A DNA stretch of 52,074 nt. It comes from Subsaximicrobium wynnwilliamsii (GTDB lineage Bacteria > Bacteroidota > Bacteroidia > Flavobacteriales > Flavobacteriaceae). Below the pieces are notes generated by a model. The model did no database searches. It was given only the letters and a program-made list of their open reading frames with translations, and had not been told where the DNA came from. This document shows, piece after piece, positions 1-8,257 of the stretch; the first letter of the stretch is position 1, and the number at the start of each line of letters is the position of its first letter. The DNA lies in contig NZ_VORM01000030.1 in the NCBI RefSeq assembly GCF_007997225.1, forward strand, positions 1 through 52,074, written 5' to 3'. Made by a program: the position numbers and the translations under genes.

Positions 1-73
1 CTCGTTCCTCTTTAAAATGTGTACGACAGCTCTTTTCGTCTGTGAAATGAACTCCAAAATCAAATATATTCAT
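1..73 (-). CDS. IS1595-family transposase, N-terminal fragment
   Basis: The minus strand encodes a start codon at 73-71 followed by MNIFDFGVHFTDEKSCRTH and FKEER, reading off the left edge. This matches the N-terminus typical of IS1595/ISXO2-type DDE transposases, in which a short phe/glu/cys-containing segment precedes a zinc ribbon that would lie outside the window. Only 24 codons are visible. The start lies about 70 bases inside the IS tip. It has the same orientation as the transposase fragment at 51960-52074. The family call rests on motif recognition from memory and on the matching terminal sequence at the other edge. Confidence 0.7.
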   Translation of the reverse strand, partial: MNIFDFGVHFTDEKSCRTHFKEER

Positions 74-143
74 AATCAACTGTTTTAATATCAAGTGAAT
101 ATACGATAATTATTTCATTTTAGGGCTCTTTGCGGATATACAA
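1..143 (-). mobile_element. IS1595/ISXO2-type insertion sequence, transposase-start end (partial)
   Basis: The left edge of the window is the end of an insertion sequence that continues beyond position 1. It contains the first 24 codons of a minus-strand transposase. Its outer tip is placed at 143: read inward on the minus strand from there, the sequence TTGTATATCCG matches the 11 bases at 51948-51958, the tip of the second IS at the right edge. Partial agreement continues further in (AG.G.CC). Outside the tip, from 144, a different gene begins in frame. The tip is inferred from this shared end sequence. The target-site duplication cannot be checked because the far end is outside the window. 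Confidence 0.75.
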
Positions 144-250
144 AATTTAGCCAACATTTTGGTATAGATAAAGACATTGAACTTGACTTTGTAGATATTT
201 ACGCTTATCAAGATATTCCACTATTTCTTGATCCATTTGGAATTTCTGCA

Positions 251-1564
251 ATGGGAACAAAATGGGCGAAAGAATGTGAAAATCAAATTGCTACTTATTT
301 TCAGTATTTAGTTGATAGTTTAAGAACTGGAGATAAAAAAACGGTTACAAAATTATTGAACGCTTTACACGAAGTTAATGAAATTGCTTTAGGATATTCA
401 GCTGGAATTCCAAGTGGCCGTGGAATTGGACCACAACAAGCGAAAGAAATACAATCAGCTTTTGAATCAAGTCAAGCAGCTCAATCTGGCGATATAAAAG
501 ATATTGCGGATTGTGCATTAATGATTCCAGGAATTAGTAGAGATAAAATTTCAGATATTACAGCCAATATCCTTAAGAGTCAGTTAGTCGAATATACCCA
601 AAAACAGTGTGATAAGTATGAACTCCCGACTAAGAGAGTTGCAGTTAATAATGCATTTGATCATAATACTTTACAATTCACAAGTTACTTTGCTCAACTT
701 CCAGTTATTGGAGACCACGCTAAAATATTATTACCGATTAGTTCGGTTCGTCAAGATCCGGAATTAAGTAAGAGTAAATATTATCGAAATTTTGTTCTTG
801 AATTTTTAAGAGCTGAACATCAACATGCAGGAGATGCTCTTTCTTCAGTACTTAAAAACGGGCAAGTGGTCGTTAGAATTATGGACTTGAAGGAAAAATA
901 TCCTATGAACGTGGACTTTTTATATGATTTTTCTAAAAATCATCCTAAAATTCTAGAAAATTACAAGGCAGAATTACGAAGAACAGCAATCAAAAAAGGT
1001 AAAGCACAACTCGTTACAAATAGAAAAATTTTAAATTCTATTGACCGTAAAGTAATTATGAACTCAATTCAAACCGGTCGAAAAGACGCTCATCAGTTTC
1101 ATAAAATATCATTTGATAATTTAATACATATTTTTGGAAAGCGAACTTCTAACCCAACAAGTGAGCAAGTCATAAATGAAAGTAGAAAAAGAATTGATAT
1201 TGTATTTACCAATTCAGACAAAAATGGATTTTTTCATAATCTAAATACTGTACATAAGTTAAAGTGTCCAAAAATAATCGTTGAATGTAAAAACTATGGT
1301 AATGAGTTAGGAAATCCCGAAGTTGACCAAATTAATGGCAGATTTAATTCAAAGCGTGGTAGATTCGGAATTCTTGTTTGCAGAACAATAAAAGATAGAA
1401 AAGCTTTATTGAGCAGATGTAAAGACCTCATAAATGACAATGAAAATTATGTTATAGTATTAGAAGACAATGATATTCACCAACTATTGGAATTAAGAGA
1501 TAAAAACGATGAATCTGGAATAGATAATTTCTTGGAAAAGAAAATGGACGAATTAATAATGTAA
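251..1564 (+). CDS. PD-(D/E)XK-like nuclease-domain protein, 5' end removed by an IS
   Basis: The first ATG is at 251, but the frame is open from 110. From 144 it reads KFSQHFGID and then about 30 residues ending in LFLDPFGIS, which resembles the N-terminus of a widespread uncharacterised family. The native start was therefore probably just before 144, where the IS tip lies, and the gene has lost its start codon. No ATG, GTG or TTG lies in frame between 110 and 250. The C-terminal part has RIDIVF followed by PKIIVECKNYGN and a short FGILVCR strand, which fits a PD-(D/E)XK nuclease core (D...ECK). The protein could be made from 251 without its first 36 or so residues, or be dead. The substrate is unknown; such nuclease-like proteins often sit in defence regions. 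Confidence 0.6.
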   Translation: MGTKWAKECENQIATYFQYLVDSLRTGDKKTVTKLLNALHEVNEIALGYSAGIPSGRGIGPQQAKEIQSAFESSQAAQSGDIKDIADCALMIPGISRDKISDITANILKSQLVEYTQKQCDKYELPTKRVAVNNAFDHNTLQFTSYFAQLPVIGDHAKILLPISSVRQDPELSKSKYYRNFVLEFLRAEHQHAGDALSSVLKNGQVVVRIMDLKEKYPMNVDFLYDFSKNHPKILENYKAELRRTAIKKGKAQLVTNRKILNSIDRKVIMNSIQTGRKDAHQFHKISFDNLIHIFGKRTSNPTSEQVINESRKRIDIVFTNSDKNGFFHNLNTVHKLKCPKIIVECKNYGNELGNPEVDQINGRFNSKRGRFGILVCRTIKDRKALLSRCKDLINDNENYVIVLEDNDIHQLLELRDKNDESGIDNFLEKKMDELIM

Positions 1565-1604
1565 AAAATCATTAGCAAGCCTTATGCTACCTTTATATAT
1601 CAAG

Positions 1605-1690
1605 CTAGAAGAGCCGTACGATGGAAGACTATTACGTACTGTGCTGTGAGAGACTCGGAGTGAAATTCCCCTTGCTTGCATGACTCCAAA
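1605..1690 (+). ncRNA. Group II intron remnant (domains V and VI)
   Basis: Positions 1611-1644 can be aligned over exactly 34 bases with group II intron domain V: they begin GAGCCGTACG and end ACGTACTGTGC. The two arms pair (GCCGTAC with GTACTGT-type partner) around a four-base loop with the expected bulge. The following bases (GTGAGAGACTCGGAGTGAAATT...) resemble the short domain VI hairpin that carries the branch point. The loop (AAGA instead of GNRA) and one C-T mismatch suggest decay. No intron-encoded reverse transcriptase or domains I-IV precede it, because the nuclease gene ends at 1564. It appears to be the 3' tail of a former intron. Confidence 0.55.
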
Positions 1691-1727
1691 CGTTGACTTG
1701 TAAAAAAATACTAGAACACAAAAATTA

Positions 1728-2651
1728 ATGAGTAAGAATTGGAAAAATAAATATTTGAAATTTATTTCAGCTGAGAATTTTGAAGAAGCAATTCCTCTCA
1801 AAACAAATAATTTCCCTAATTCTTTTTTTAAATTTAGACATTTATCACTGCGAACAATCGAAAGTATCAAAGATAATTATATTTGGTTAGCGGAAATATC
1901 TTCTTTAAATGACCCTTTTGAATGTTCAGTTCAAATTGATAACAATGAATGTTTAAGACAGTATCACTCAACAGACGGGTTTAAAAAAATGTTTAAATTT
2001 TTATCTGGTCACGAACTAACTGAAAAGGAAGTTAAACTTCTCACAACTAGCACAAAACCACACGAAACATACGTTGATATTTGTAAAAACCATAAACTAC
2101 CATTTTCCCTAACACCTGAACAACATTTAGACAAAGTAAATGAACGTTGGAATCAGATTGTAAAAGACATCAACTTAGAACTAAGAATCTGTAGTTTTAG
2201 TACCACTAAAAAATCACTTTTACTTTGGAGTCATTATGCTGACGAACATAAAGGCATATCAATTGAATATGATTTTGTGGATACAGAATTAGTTACAACT
2301 TTTATTCAACCTGTTATTTATAGAGATTTAATAGAAAAGCTTGGTTTTTTTGACGAATATTCTGTTATGAAAATGGTTGGTTCCAGTCTTATAAAGTCTA
2401 AAGATTGGAAATATGAAAAAGAGTGGCGTTTAACTATTTTTAAACAAAAAGAGAATTTTCCACAAAAAGTTAATGTTCCTAAGCCAATAGCTATTTATCT
2501 TGGATCAAGATTTGATTTAAACGAGGAAAAACTTAAAATAGAGCTATTCAAAATCGCTGTGGAAAGAGAAATTCCTATTTTTAAAATGATTAAACATCCT
2601 AATGAATTTAAACTTATTGCAGATAAAACACAGTTGCTAAGCCGTAGGTAA
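1728..2651 (+). CDS. DUF2971 family protein
   Basis: This 307-residue protein has the features of DUF2971: an early YIWLAEISSLNDPFE segment (about residues 50-64) and a central LLLWSHYADEHKGISIEYD segment, with a late KDWKYEKEWRL motif. The biochemical function of the family is not established; members are often found near phage and defence genes. No signal peptide or membrane segment is visible, so it is probably cytoplasmic. It starts 37 bases after the group II intron remnant, so its original upstream region may have been replaced. ATG at 1728 is the first in-frame start of the conserved region. Confidence 0.8.
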   Translation: MSKNWKNKYLKFISAENFEEAIPLKTNNFPNSFFKFRHLSLRTIESIKDNYIWLAEISSLNDPFECSVQIDNNECLRQYHSTDGFKKMFKFLSGHELTEKEVKLLTTSTKPHETYVDICKNHKLPFSLTPEQHLDKVNERWNQIVKDINLELRICSFSTTKKSLLLWSHYADEHKGISIEYDFVDTELVTTFIQPVIYRDLIEKLGFFDEYSVMKMVGSSLIKSKDWKYEKEWRLTIFKQKENFPQKVNVPKPIAIYLGSRFDLNEEKLKIELFKIAVEREIPIFKMIKHPNEFKLIADKTQLLSRR

Positions 2652-2915
2652 TTCATTACTAGTCATCGCCTTATTAACAAAATCCTCGAGAATTTCCCAG
2701 CTCATTTTTTTTTATAAATTAACTTCATGAGGTCCACAATTAATCCTACACAAGAGTTTTAACCAATTTCACAAAACATATCTGTAATATAATTTTCCAG
2801 AAAGATTGCTTGATCGAGTTTATTTAGAAATAATTGTTTATATCTTATTTACAACAAACTATAATTTAGGATTTTAACCACGAAAAAATATCATATTTTT
2901 AATAAAAATTAAAAA

Positions 2916-3146
2916 ATGGGTAAAAATCAGCACGTAGTAAAAGGTAATGATGGCTGGAACGTAAAAGGAGAAAATAACTCCAAAGCAACTTCCAACCATA
3001 AAACTCAAAAAGATGCCATCGGAAGAGCTAGAGAAATTGCTAAAAACCAGAAATCTGAAGTTGTAATTCACGGTAGAGATGGAAAAATAAGAGACAAGGA
3101 TAGTTATGGGAATGATCCAAATCCTCCTAAAGATAAAAAACATTAA
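2916..3146 (+). CDS. DUF2188 family small basic protein
   Basis: A 76-residue, lysine- and asparagine-rich protein with the DUF2188 pattern: an N-terminal HVVKGNDGWNVKGENNSKA strand pair, a helix with ATSNHKTQKDAIGRAREIAK, and a VVIHGRDGKIRDKDSYGNDP ending. Function is unknown. It is followed four bases after its stop by another small gene, so the two are probably co-transcribed. No membrane segment is present. Confidence 0.8.
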   Translation: MGKNQHVVKGNDGWNVKGENNSKATSNHKTQKDAIGRAREIAKNQKSEVVIHGRDGKIRDKDSYGNDPNPPKDKKH

Positions 3147-3149
3147 AAA

Positions 3150-3368
3150 ATGGAATATATTGATTATTCTTCAGTTAAGCAAAAAATAGAAAGAGAAAAT
3201 TGTAGTAAACACAAAAAACATCCAAAATTTGAAAAAACGAGTAAAGGTTTCGAAATATTGGCTTGCTGCGAAGAATTCCGTTCTGATATGATAAAAAGAA
3301 CGAAAAAGATTATGGCAGAAGAAACTAAATCTGCTATAGAAAGAATGCTTAAAAACACATTTAAATAG
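3150..3368 (+). CDS. Small hypothetical protein, partner of the DUF2188 gene
   Basis: A 72-residue charged protein that I do not recognise. It contains CSKHKKHPKF near residue 19 and LACCEEF near residue 37. The Cys/His spacing could hold a metal or a disulfide, but this is a guess. The C-terminus is a lysine-rich helix. Its start lies four bases after the upstream stop, which suggests one transcript and perhaps translational coupling with the DUF2188 protein. Confidence 0.6.
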   Translation: MEYIDYSSVKQKIERENCSKHKKHPKFEKTSKGFEILACCEEFRSDMIKRTKKIMAEETKSAIERMLKNTFK

Positions 3369-3564
3369 AAAACATGTTACAGACGGTGTAAAATTAATTG
3401 CTATGTTGTAGTCTAATTATGGAAATCCTTGGGGATTTAATGGCTTGTTTTTTATTGCTAGATTTACCGCTTGAGACATTCATCTAATAATATGCAAGAG
3501 CGATGTTATAAGAATTATGGATTGACCTAATAATTTAACAAACAGTTATTTATGAAAAGTAAAG

Positions 3565-3572
3565 TAAATTTG
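3565..3572 (+). promoter_or_regulatory. Candidate Bacteroidota -7 box (TAAATTTG)
   Basis: TAAATTTG fits the TAnnTTTG -7 consensus of the Bacteroidota sigma factor and lies 27 bases before the start of the cyclodeaminase/ImmA fusion gene. No clear -33 TTG partner is seen at the usual spacing, so this is only a candidate. Confidence 0.35.
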
Positions 3573-3598
3573 TGAAGTAGTATCAAACTGATTAAGAT

Positions 3599-5017
3599 AT
3601 GGAGGTAAATTTATTAGACATAACAACAGAAGAATTATTGGAAAAGTTTGGGGCTGGGAATCATAAGCCTGGTTCTGGAAGTGCAGCAGCATTTCAAGGA
3701 ATGTTATCTGCCAAATTATTAGTTACTGTCATAAGCCTAACAAATGAAGAAAAAAGAAGGCACAAGTATAAAATTATTCTTCCACAATTGTTAGTCAAGG
3801 ATAATGATATCCAAGAACGTATCTTTCCAGATTTAACAAGATTGTTTCATGAGGATGCAATACAATTTGGAAGGACAATTACTGCTAGAGAAGAAAGAGA
3901 CAACGAAGTAGATTTATTTAAAAATAATAAACTCGGTAGAACAGCCTTAGATGAATTAAAGGTATCAATAGAAATACCACTATCAATAGGAAAACTATGT
4001 ATTGAACTTGCAGAAATTTCAGAATTAGTTTTTGAAAGTGGTTTTCAATCAGCAAGAGGAGATTCCCAAGTTGCACTTAGTGGCTCTATAGCTGGCTTAG
4101 CAGGTTGTTTGTCTATAATACAATTAAATTTATTATCATTTGGGAGTGATGAATATTTTTGGACTTCAAAAATAATTGTTGAGGCTAAGAAATTGAAATC
4201 TAGATATCAAGAATTAAATGAAAGTGCTACTGCAAAAATTGAATCCTTAGAAAAGGAAGTTGATTCCAAAGCTAAATTATACAATAAGGTAGATAAATTA
4301 CTAAAAAGGGTAAAGTCAAAATCAAAATTGAATAATACCGATATACAAGAAGTTGTGAGTGAATTGCAGAATTTGATGTGGATTCATAAAAATACAATTT
4401 GGCCATCAAATACGCCTGGCGATCCAACAAAAGTTTTAATGCCGAGCACCGTGTTTAGAAAAGCATTGGGTTTTAAGTATTCTCTTACAAGCGATATTGG
4501 GGTCTTAGAAAGAGATAATGAATACACTGAAATTGCGGGATTAATAGATCAAAAGGATAAAATAGTTTTAATCTCAAGTGGCTATGATGACAACATTCAA
4601 AATTTTACAGCAGCTCACGAACTGGGTCATGCAGTTCTGCATACCCAGACAATTATGCATAGAGATAGGCCTATAAATGGAACAACAATAACGGGAAAAC
4701 GTAGCTTACAAGAAATTCAAGCAGACAAATTTGCTACTTATTTTCTTATGCCATCCAAACTTGTACAACAAATATTTAGAGAACTCTTTTTAACTAATAA
4801 GTTTGTCATTAATGATAATACTGCTTTTTTACTTACAAATGACTCTTCTGCAGACAAATTAAAAAATAGATGTAAAAATTTACGTGGATTAGCTTTAAAG
4901 CTAGCATCAACAGAGAGATATAATGACCAAAGTTTCCTCTCTATTGCAAAGTTATTTAATGTCTCTACAACTGCAATGGCGATAAGATTAGAGGAATTGG
5001 AGTTGATCGAATTCTAA
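3599..5017 (+). CDS. Cyclodeaminase-like/ImmA-IrrE metallopeptidase fusion
   Basis: The 472-residue protein joins two domains. Residues 1 to about 200 look like the helical formiminotransferase-cyclodeaminase fold (LLDITTEELLEKFGAGNHKPG, then SGSAAAFQGMLSAKLL). About 200-260 is a charged coiled-coil-like linker. The C-terminal part is an ImmA/IrrE zinc peptidase with H340-E-L-G-H344 and a downstream glutamate in the QEIQADKFATYFLMP segment (about E372). ImmA/IrrE peptidases typically cleave repressors after a stress or DNA-damage signal. The N-terminal domain could sense a ligand, but catalytic competence as a cyclodeaminase is not shown. The usual N-terminal XRE helix-turn-helix of such peptidases is absent. 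It is a single gene with its own candidate promoter. Confidence 0.75.
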   Translation: MEVNLLDITTEELLEKFGAGNHKPGSGSAAAFQGMLSAKLLVTVISLTNEEKRRHKYKIILPQLLVKDNDIQERIFPDLTRLFHEDAIQFGRTITAREERDNEVDLFKNNKLGRTALDELKVSIEIPLSIGKLCIELAEISELVFESGFQSARGDSQVALSGSIAGLAGCLSIIQLNLLSFGSDEYFWTSKIIVEAKKLKSRYQELNESATAKIESLEKEVDSKAKLYNKVDKLLKRVKSKSKLNNTDIQEVVSELQNLMWIHKNTIWPSNTPGDPTKVLMPSTVFRKALGFKYSLTSDIGVLERDNEYTEIAGLIDQKDKIVLISSGYDDNIQNFTAAHELGHAVLHTQTIMHRDRPINGTTITGKRSLQEIQADKFATYFLMPSKLVQQIFRELFLTNKFVINDNTAFLLTNDSSADKLKNRCKNLRGLALKLASTERYNDQSFLSIAKLFNVSTTAMAIRLEELELIEF

Positions 5018-5275
5018 CAAGACATTACTGCAACGATTATAAAACATAGTTACGAAAAGGTTTCCGGTAAGTTTATCTCTGTTTTCTTATATGTCAAATA
5101 TGGAAAACTTGCTTATAATCTTAAATAAAATGATCTATAGAACGGTATTAATTCCAAGAATGGGTGGCTTTACATGTTATTAGAATTCGTTTTTAAGAAC
5201 ACAGATATCCAGAGCAAATACTAATTAACCCCAAAATTCCCCACCACTTTTACAAGCAAATGCAAACTAAAAAGA

Positions 5276-5283
5276 TAAATTTG
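5276..5283 (+). promoter_or_regulatory. Candidate -7 box for the type I R-M operon
   Basis: TAAATTTG lies 29 bases upstream of the hsdM start and matches the Bacteroidota TAnnTTTG consensus. The hsdM-YhcG-hsdS-hsdR genes downstream are tightly packed, so one promoter here could serve all four. A -33 element is not obvious. Confidence 0.4.
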
Positions 5284-5312
5284 AAATTGATTAAAAAGAC
5301 ATTGAACATATA

Positions 5313-7262
5313 ATGATAGATTTTAAGGAAAAAGCAAATCTCATTTGGGAGGTAGCAGATTTATTACGAGGCGATTACAAACAATCAGATTACGGAAAAG
5401 TAATACTCCCTTTGACAGTTTTGAGACGATTGGATTGTGTACTGCAACCCACAAAAGATGAAGTACTGGCTCATTTACCAAAAGTTGAAGATAAACCGGA
5501 TAAGACCAAAGATTTAATCCTTAATAAAATTGCAGGTCATAATTTTCATAACAGAAGCCAATATGACTTTAAAAAGTTGGTGGCTGAACCTGATAAGGTG
5601 GCAGCAAACCTGAGAAACTACATCAATGGATTTTCATCTAGTTCCAGGGAGATTATAGAATACTTCAATTTTGATGACCAGATTGAACGTATGGACGATC
5701 CCAAAGCGGACATCCTTTTTCAAATCGTTAAAAAGTTCTCTGAAATTGATCTTTCCGTTATGGACAGTATGGATATGGGTTATACCTTTGAAGAACTGAT
5801 TAGAAGATTTGCAGAACAATCCAACGAAACCGCTGGAGAACACTTTACCCCGAGAGAAGTCATTAAACTCATGGTAAACCTCTTGTTTATTTCCGATAAT
5901 GAGACCTTGACCAAAGAAGGCATCGTAAAAACATTATATGACCCAGCTTGTGGAACTGGTGGTATGCTTTCCATTGGTGAACAACACTTAAAAAGCTTCA
6001 ATAAAAAAGCAAAGCTCGAGGTTTTCGGGCAAGAGATAAATCCTGAATCTTATGCGATCTGTAAATCGGATATGCTGATAAAAGGTCAAAATCCATCAAA
6101 CATAAAATTCGGAAATACCTTTACGGTTGACGGATTGGAAGACGAAAAGTTCGATTACATGCTCTCTAATCCGCCATTTGGAGTGGATTGGAAGAAAGCA
6201 CAGAAAACCATAAAATTGGAACACGAGAACAAAGGATATTCGGGGCGTTTTGGAGCTGGATTACCAAGAATCAATGATGGTTCTTTCCTGTTCTTGCAAC
6301 ATATGATTTCTAAAATGAAACCGGATGGCACAAGAATCGCTGTTGTTTTTAATGGCTCGCCGTTATTTTCAGGAAGTGCAGGAAGTGGCGAAAGTAACAT
6401 TAGACAATGGATTATAGAAAATGATTGGCTTGAAGCCATTATTGCCATGCCAGACCAATTGTTTTATAACACGGGGATTTCCACCTATGTTTGGATTGTA
6501 AATAACAAGAAAGAAAAACAACGTAAAGGCAAAATTCAATTGATAAATGCCACCGGCACAAAGGATGATGAATTAATAGCAGAAGGGAAAATAGATTTCA
6601 ATCGCTTTTATGAGAAGATGACCAAGAGTTTAGGGAATAAACGCAAGAAAATCATAGAAAACGGAGAAGAAAAGGGCATTGGCTTTATAACGGAATTGTA
6701 CGGAGATTTTGAAGAAAATGGTTTTTCTAAGATTTATCCGAATGACTTTTTTGGCTATTGGCGCGCTACGATTGAGCAACCAGACTGGTCTGATTTAATG
6801 ATCAAAGTCGCTCATGATAAGCAAGCGTTAGTTGAATTTTTAAATAATGCATCATCCGAGGACATAGAAAGAAAAGTCAATGATTTTGAAACACTATCTA
6901 AAATGCACATTGATGAAGGAAAATGGATTTTAAAAGAAAACGAATTAACCATTGAAAAAGGCAAGAAAATTAAAGTAAAACCAAATTCTAGCAGTAGAGA
7001 CTATGAGAATATTCCATTCTTAAAATTGGATGCTAATAAAAAATTAGTGTCTCAAACCATCAAGGACTATTTTAAACGAGAGGTAAAACCACATTTGCCA
7101 GAAGCCTGGGTAGATGAGAGCAAAACCAAAATTGGTTACGAAATCAACTTCACTAAGTATTTTTATGAGTTTAAGCCTTTACGTTCGTTAGAGGACATTA
7201 AAGCGGAGATTTTTGCTTTAGAAACAACTGCTTTGGAGTTGGAGAAAAAGGTGCTTTACTAA
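5313..7262 (+). CDS. hsdM: Type I restriction-modification methyltransferase subunit
   Basis: HsdM transfers a methyl group from S-adenosylmethionine to adenine in the host recognition site and is required for both methylation and restriction. The 649-residue protein has the N-terminal helical HsdM domain (about 1-130), SAM motif I DPACGTGG (210-217) and catalytic motif IV NPPF (286-289), followed by a long C-terminal extension of some 200 residues compared with short HsdM proteins. It is the first gene of a four-gene operon; its TAA overlaps the next ATG by one base. It needs the downstream HsdS for site recognition. Confidence 0.95.
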   Translation: MIDFKEKANLIWEVADLLRGDYKQSDYGKVILPLTVLRRLDCVLQPTKDEVLAHLPKVEDKPDKTKDLILNKIAGHNFHNRSQYDFKKLVAEPDKVAANLRNYINGFSSSSREIIEYFNFDDQIERMDDPKADILFQIVKKFSEIDLSVMDSMDMGYTFEELIRRFAEQSNETAGEHFTPREVIKLMVNLLFISDNETLTKEGIVKTLYDPACGTGGMLSIGEQHLKSFNKKAKLEVFGQEINPESYAICKSDMLIKGQNPSNIKFGNTFTVDGLEDEKFDYMLSNPPFGVDWKKAQKTIKLEHENKGYSGRFGAGLPRINDGSFLFLQHMISKMKPDGTRIAVVFNGSPLFSGSAGSGESNIRQWIIENDWLEAIIAMPDQLFYNTGISTYVWIVNNKKEKQRKGKIQLINATGTKDDELIAEGKIDFNRFYEKMTKSLGNKRKKIIENGEEKGIGFITELYGDFEENGFSKIYPNDFFGYWRATIEQPDWSDLMIKVAHDKQALVEFLNNASSEDIERKVNDFETLSKMHIDEGKWILKENELTIEKGKKIKVKPNSSSRDYENIPFLKLDANKKLVSQTIKDYFKREVKPHLPEAWVDESKTKIGYEINFTKYFYEFKPLRSLEDIKAEIFALETTALELEKKVLY

Positions 7263-8257
7263 TGGAATTACAACCACAATTTGAACATATAGCCCAACTC
7301 ATAGAGCAAGCTAAAAGACGTGCTTTTAAACAAGTAAATACGGAGATCATTGATTTGTATTGGAATATTGGTGCGTATTTACACCACCAAGTGAATACTG
7401 AAAATTGGGGTAAATCGGTCATAAAGCAGCTTGCTACACATCTAAAAAATAGACAACCCAGTACCAAAGGATTTTCTGCTCAAAACCTTTGGAGAATGAA
7501 ACAGTTTTATGAAACTTATAAAGATGCCGAAAAACTCTCAACGCTGTTGAGAGAAATACCATGGTCGCATAATATGACCATAATCTCATCGGCTAAAAGT
7601 GCCGAAGAACAGGAGTTTTATATCAAGCTAGTGATTAAAGAAAGACTTTCCTTTAGAGAGTTGGAGCGCCAAATAAATAGTTCTTATTATGAAAGGGTAA
7701 TGCTTGGCAATACAAAACTCTCAACGCTGTCGAGAGAATTTCCAGAAGATGTTTCCAATATTTTTAAAGACACCTATGTCTTGGAGATGCTGCAGCTGCC
7801 GGTGTCTCATTCTGAAAAAGAGCTAAAATTGAAAATCGCTCAAAATATCAGTCAATTTCTATTGGAGTTTGGGCGAGATTTTGCTTTTATGGGCGAAGAA
7901 TATCCCTTGCAGGTAGGCCAACAGGATTTTGCCATTGATTTAATGTTTTACCACCGCACTTTGCAATGTATGGTCGCCATTGAACTGAAAATCGAAAAAT
8001 TCAGACCCGAATTTTTAGGGCAACTTAATTTCTATTTAGAAGCTTTGGATAAAGACATTAAAACCGAAACCGAAAAACCAAGCATAGGTATTTTATTGTG
8101 TAAAGGTAAAGATGATACCGTGGTAGAATATGCACTCAACAGAAGCCTTTCGCCAACCTTGGTGGCCGATTACAAGACCCAATTGCCTAATAAAAAAGTA
8201 CTTAAACAAAAATGGCAAGAAATACTCAATCAGCTAGATACTACTAAAAATGACTAA
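7262..8257 (+). CDS. YhcG-type PD-(D/E)XK nuclease (DUF1016)
   Basis: This 331-residue protein has the DUF1016 N-terminal domain (FEHIAQLIEQAKRRAF ... YWNIGAYL; STLLREIPWSHN near residue 95) and a C-terminal PD-(D/E)XK nuclease core with D226 and E241-L-K243 (FAIDLMFYH ... MVAIELKIEKF). Family members are found next to or within type I R-M operons, but their exact role is not settled. Here it lies between hsdM and hsdS, overlapping hsdM by one base and hsdS by eight bases, so it is almost certainly translated with them. The gene contains two copies of a short palindrome (see the repeat entries). Confidence 0.88.
   Translation: MELQPQFEHIAQLIEQAKRRAFKQVNTEIIDLYWNIGAYLHHQVNTENWGKSVIKQLATHLKNRQPSTKGFSAQNLWRMKQFYETYKDAEKLSTLLREIPWSHNMTIISSAKSAEEQEFYIKLVIKERLSFRELERQINSSYYERVMLGNTKLSTLSREFPEDVSNIFKDTYVLEMLQLPVSHSEKELKLKIAQNISQFLLEFGRDFAFMGEEYPLQVGQQDFAIDLMFYHRTLQCMVAIELKIEKFRPEFLGQLNFYLEALDKDIKTETEKPSIGILLCKGKDDTVVEYALNRSLSPTLVADYKTQLPNKKVLKQKWQEILNQLDTTKND
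7535..7553. repeat. Palindrome copy 1 inside the YhcG-type gene
   Basis: CTCTCAACGCTGTTGAGAG has perfect 8-base arms around GCT. With its flanks (AAAA before, AA after) it recurs 183 bases downstream with one base changed in the 3' arm. It encodes the TLSTLLRE-type segment of the protein. Confidence 0.7.
7718..7736. repeat. Palindrome copy 2 inside the YhcG-type gene
   Basis: CTCTCAACGCTGTCGAGAG repeats the palindrome at 7535-7553 in the same orientation and the same reading frame. One substitution (T to C) breaks one arm pair. The two copies put the peptide LSTL(L/S)RE twice into the protein. Confidence 0.7.
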
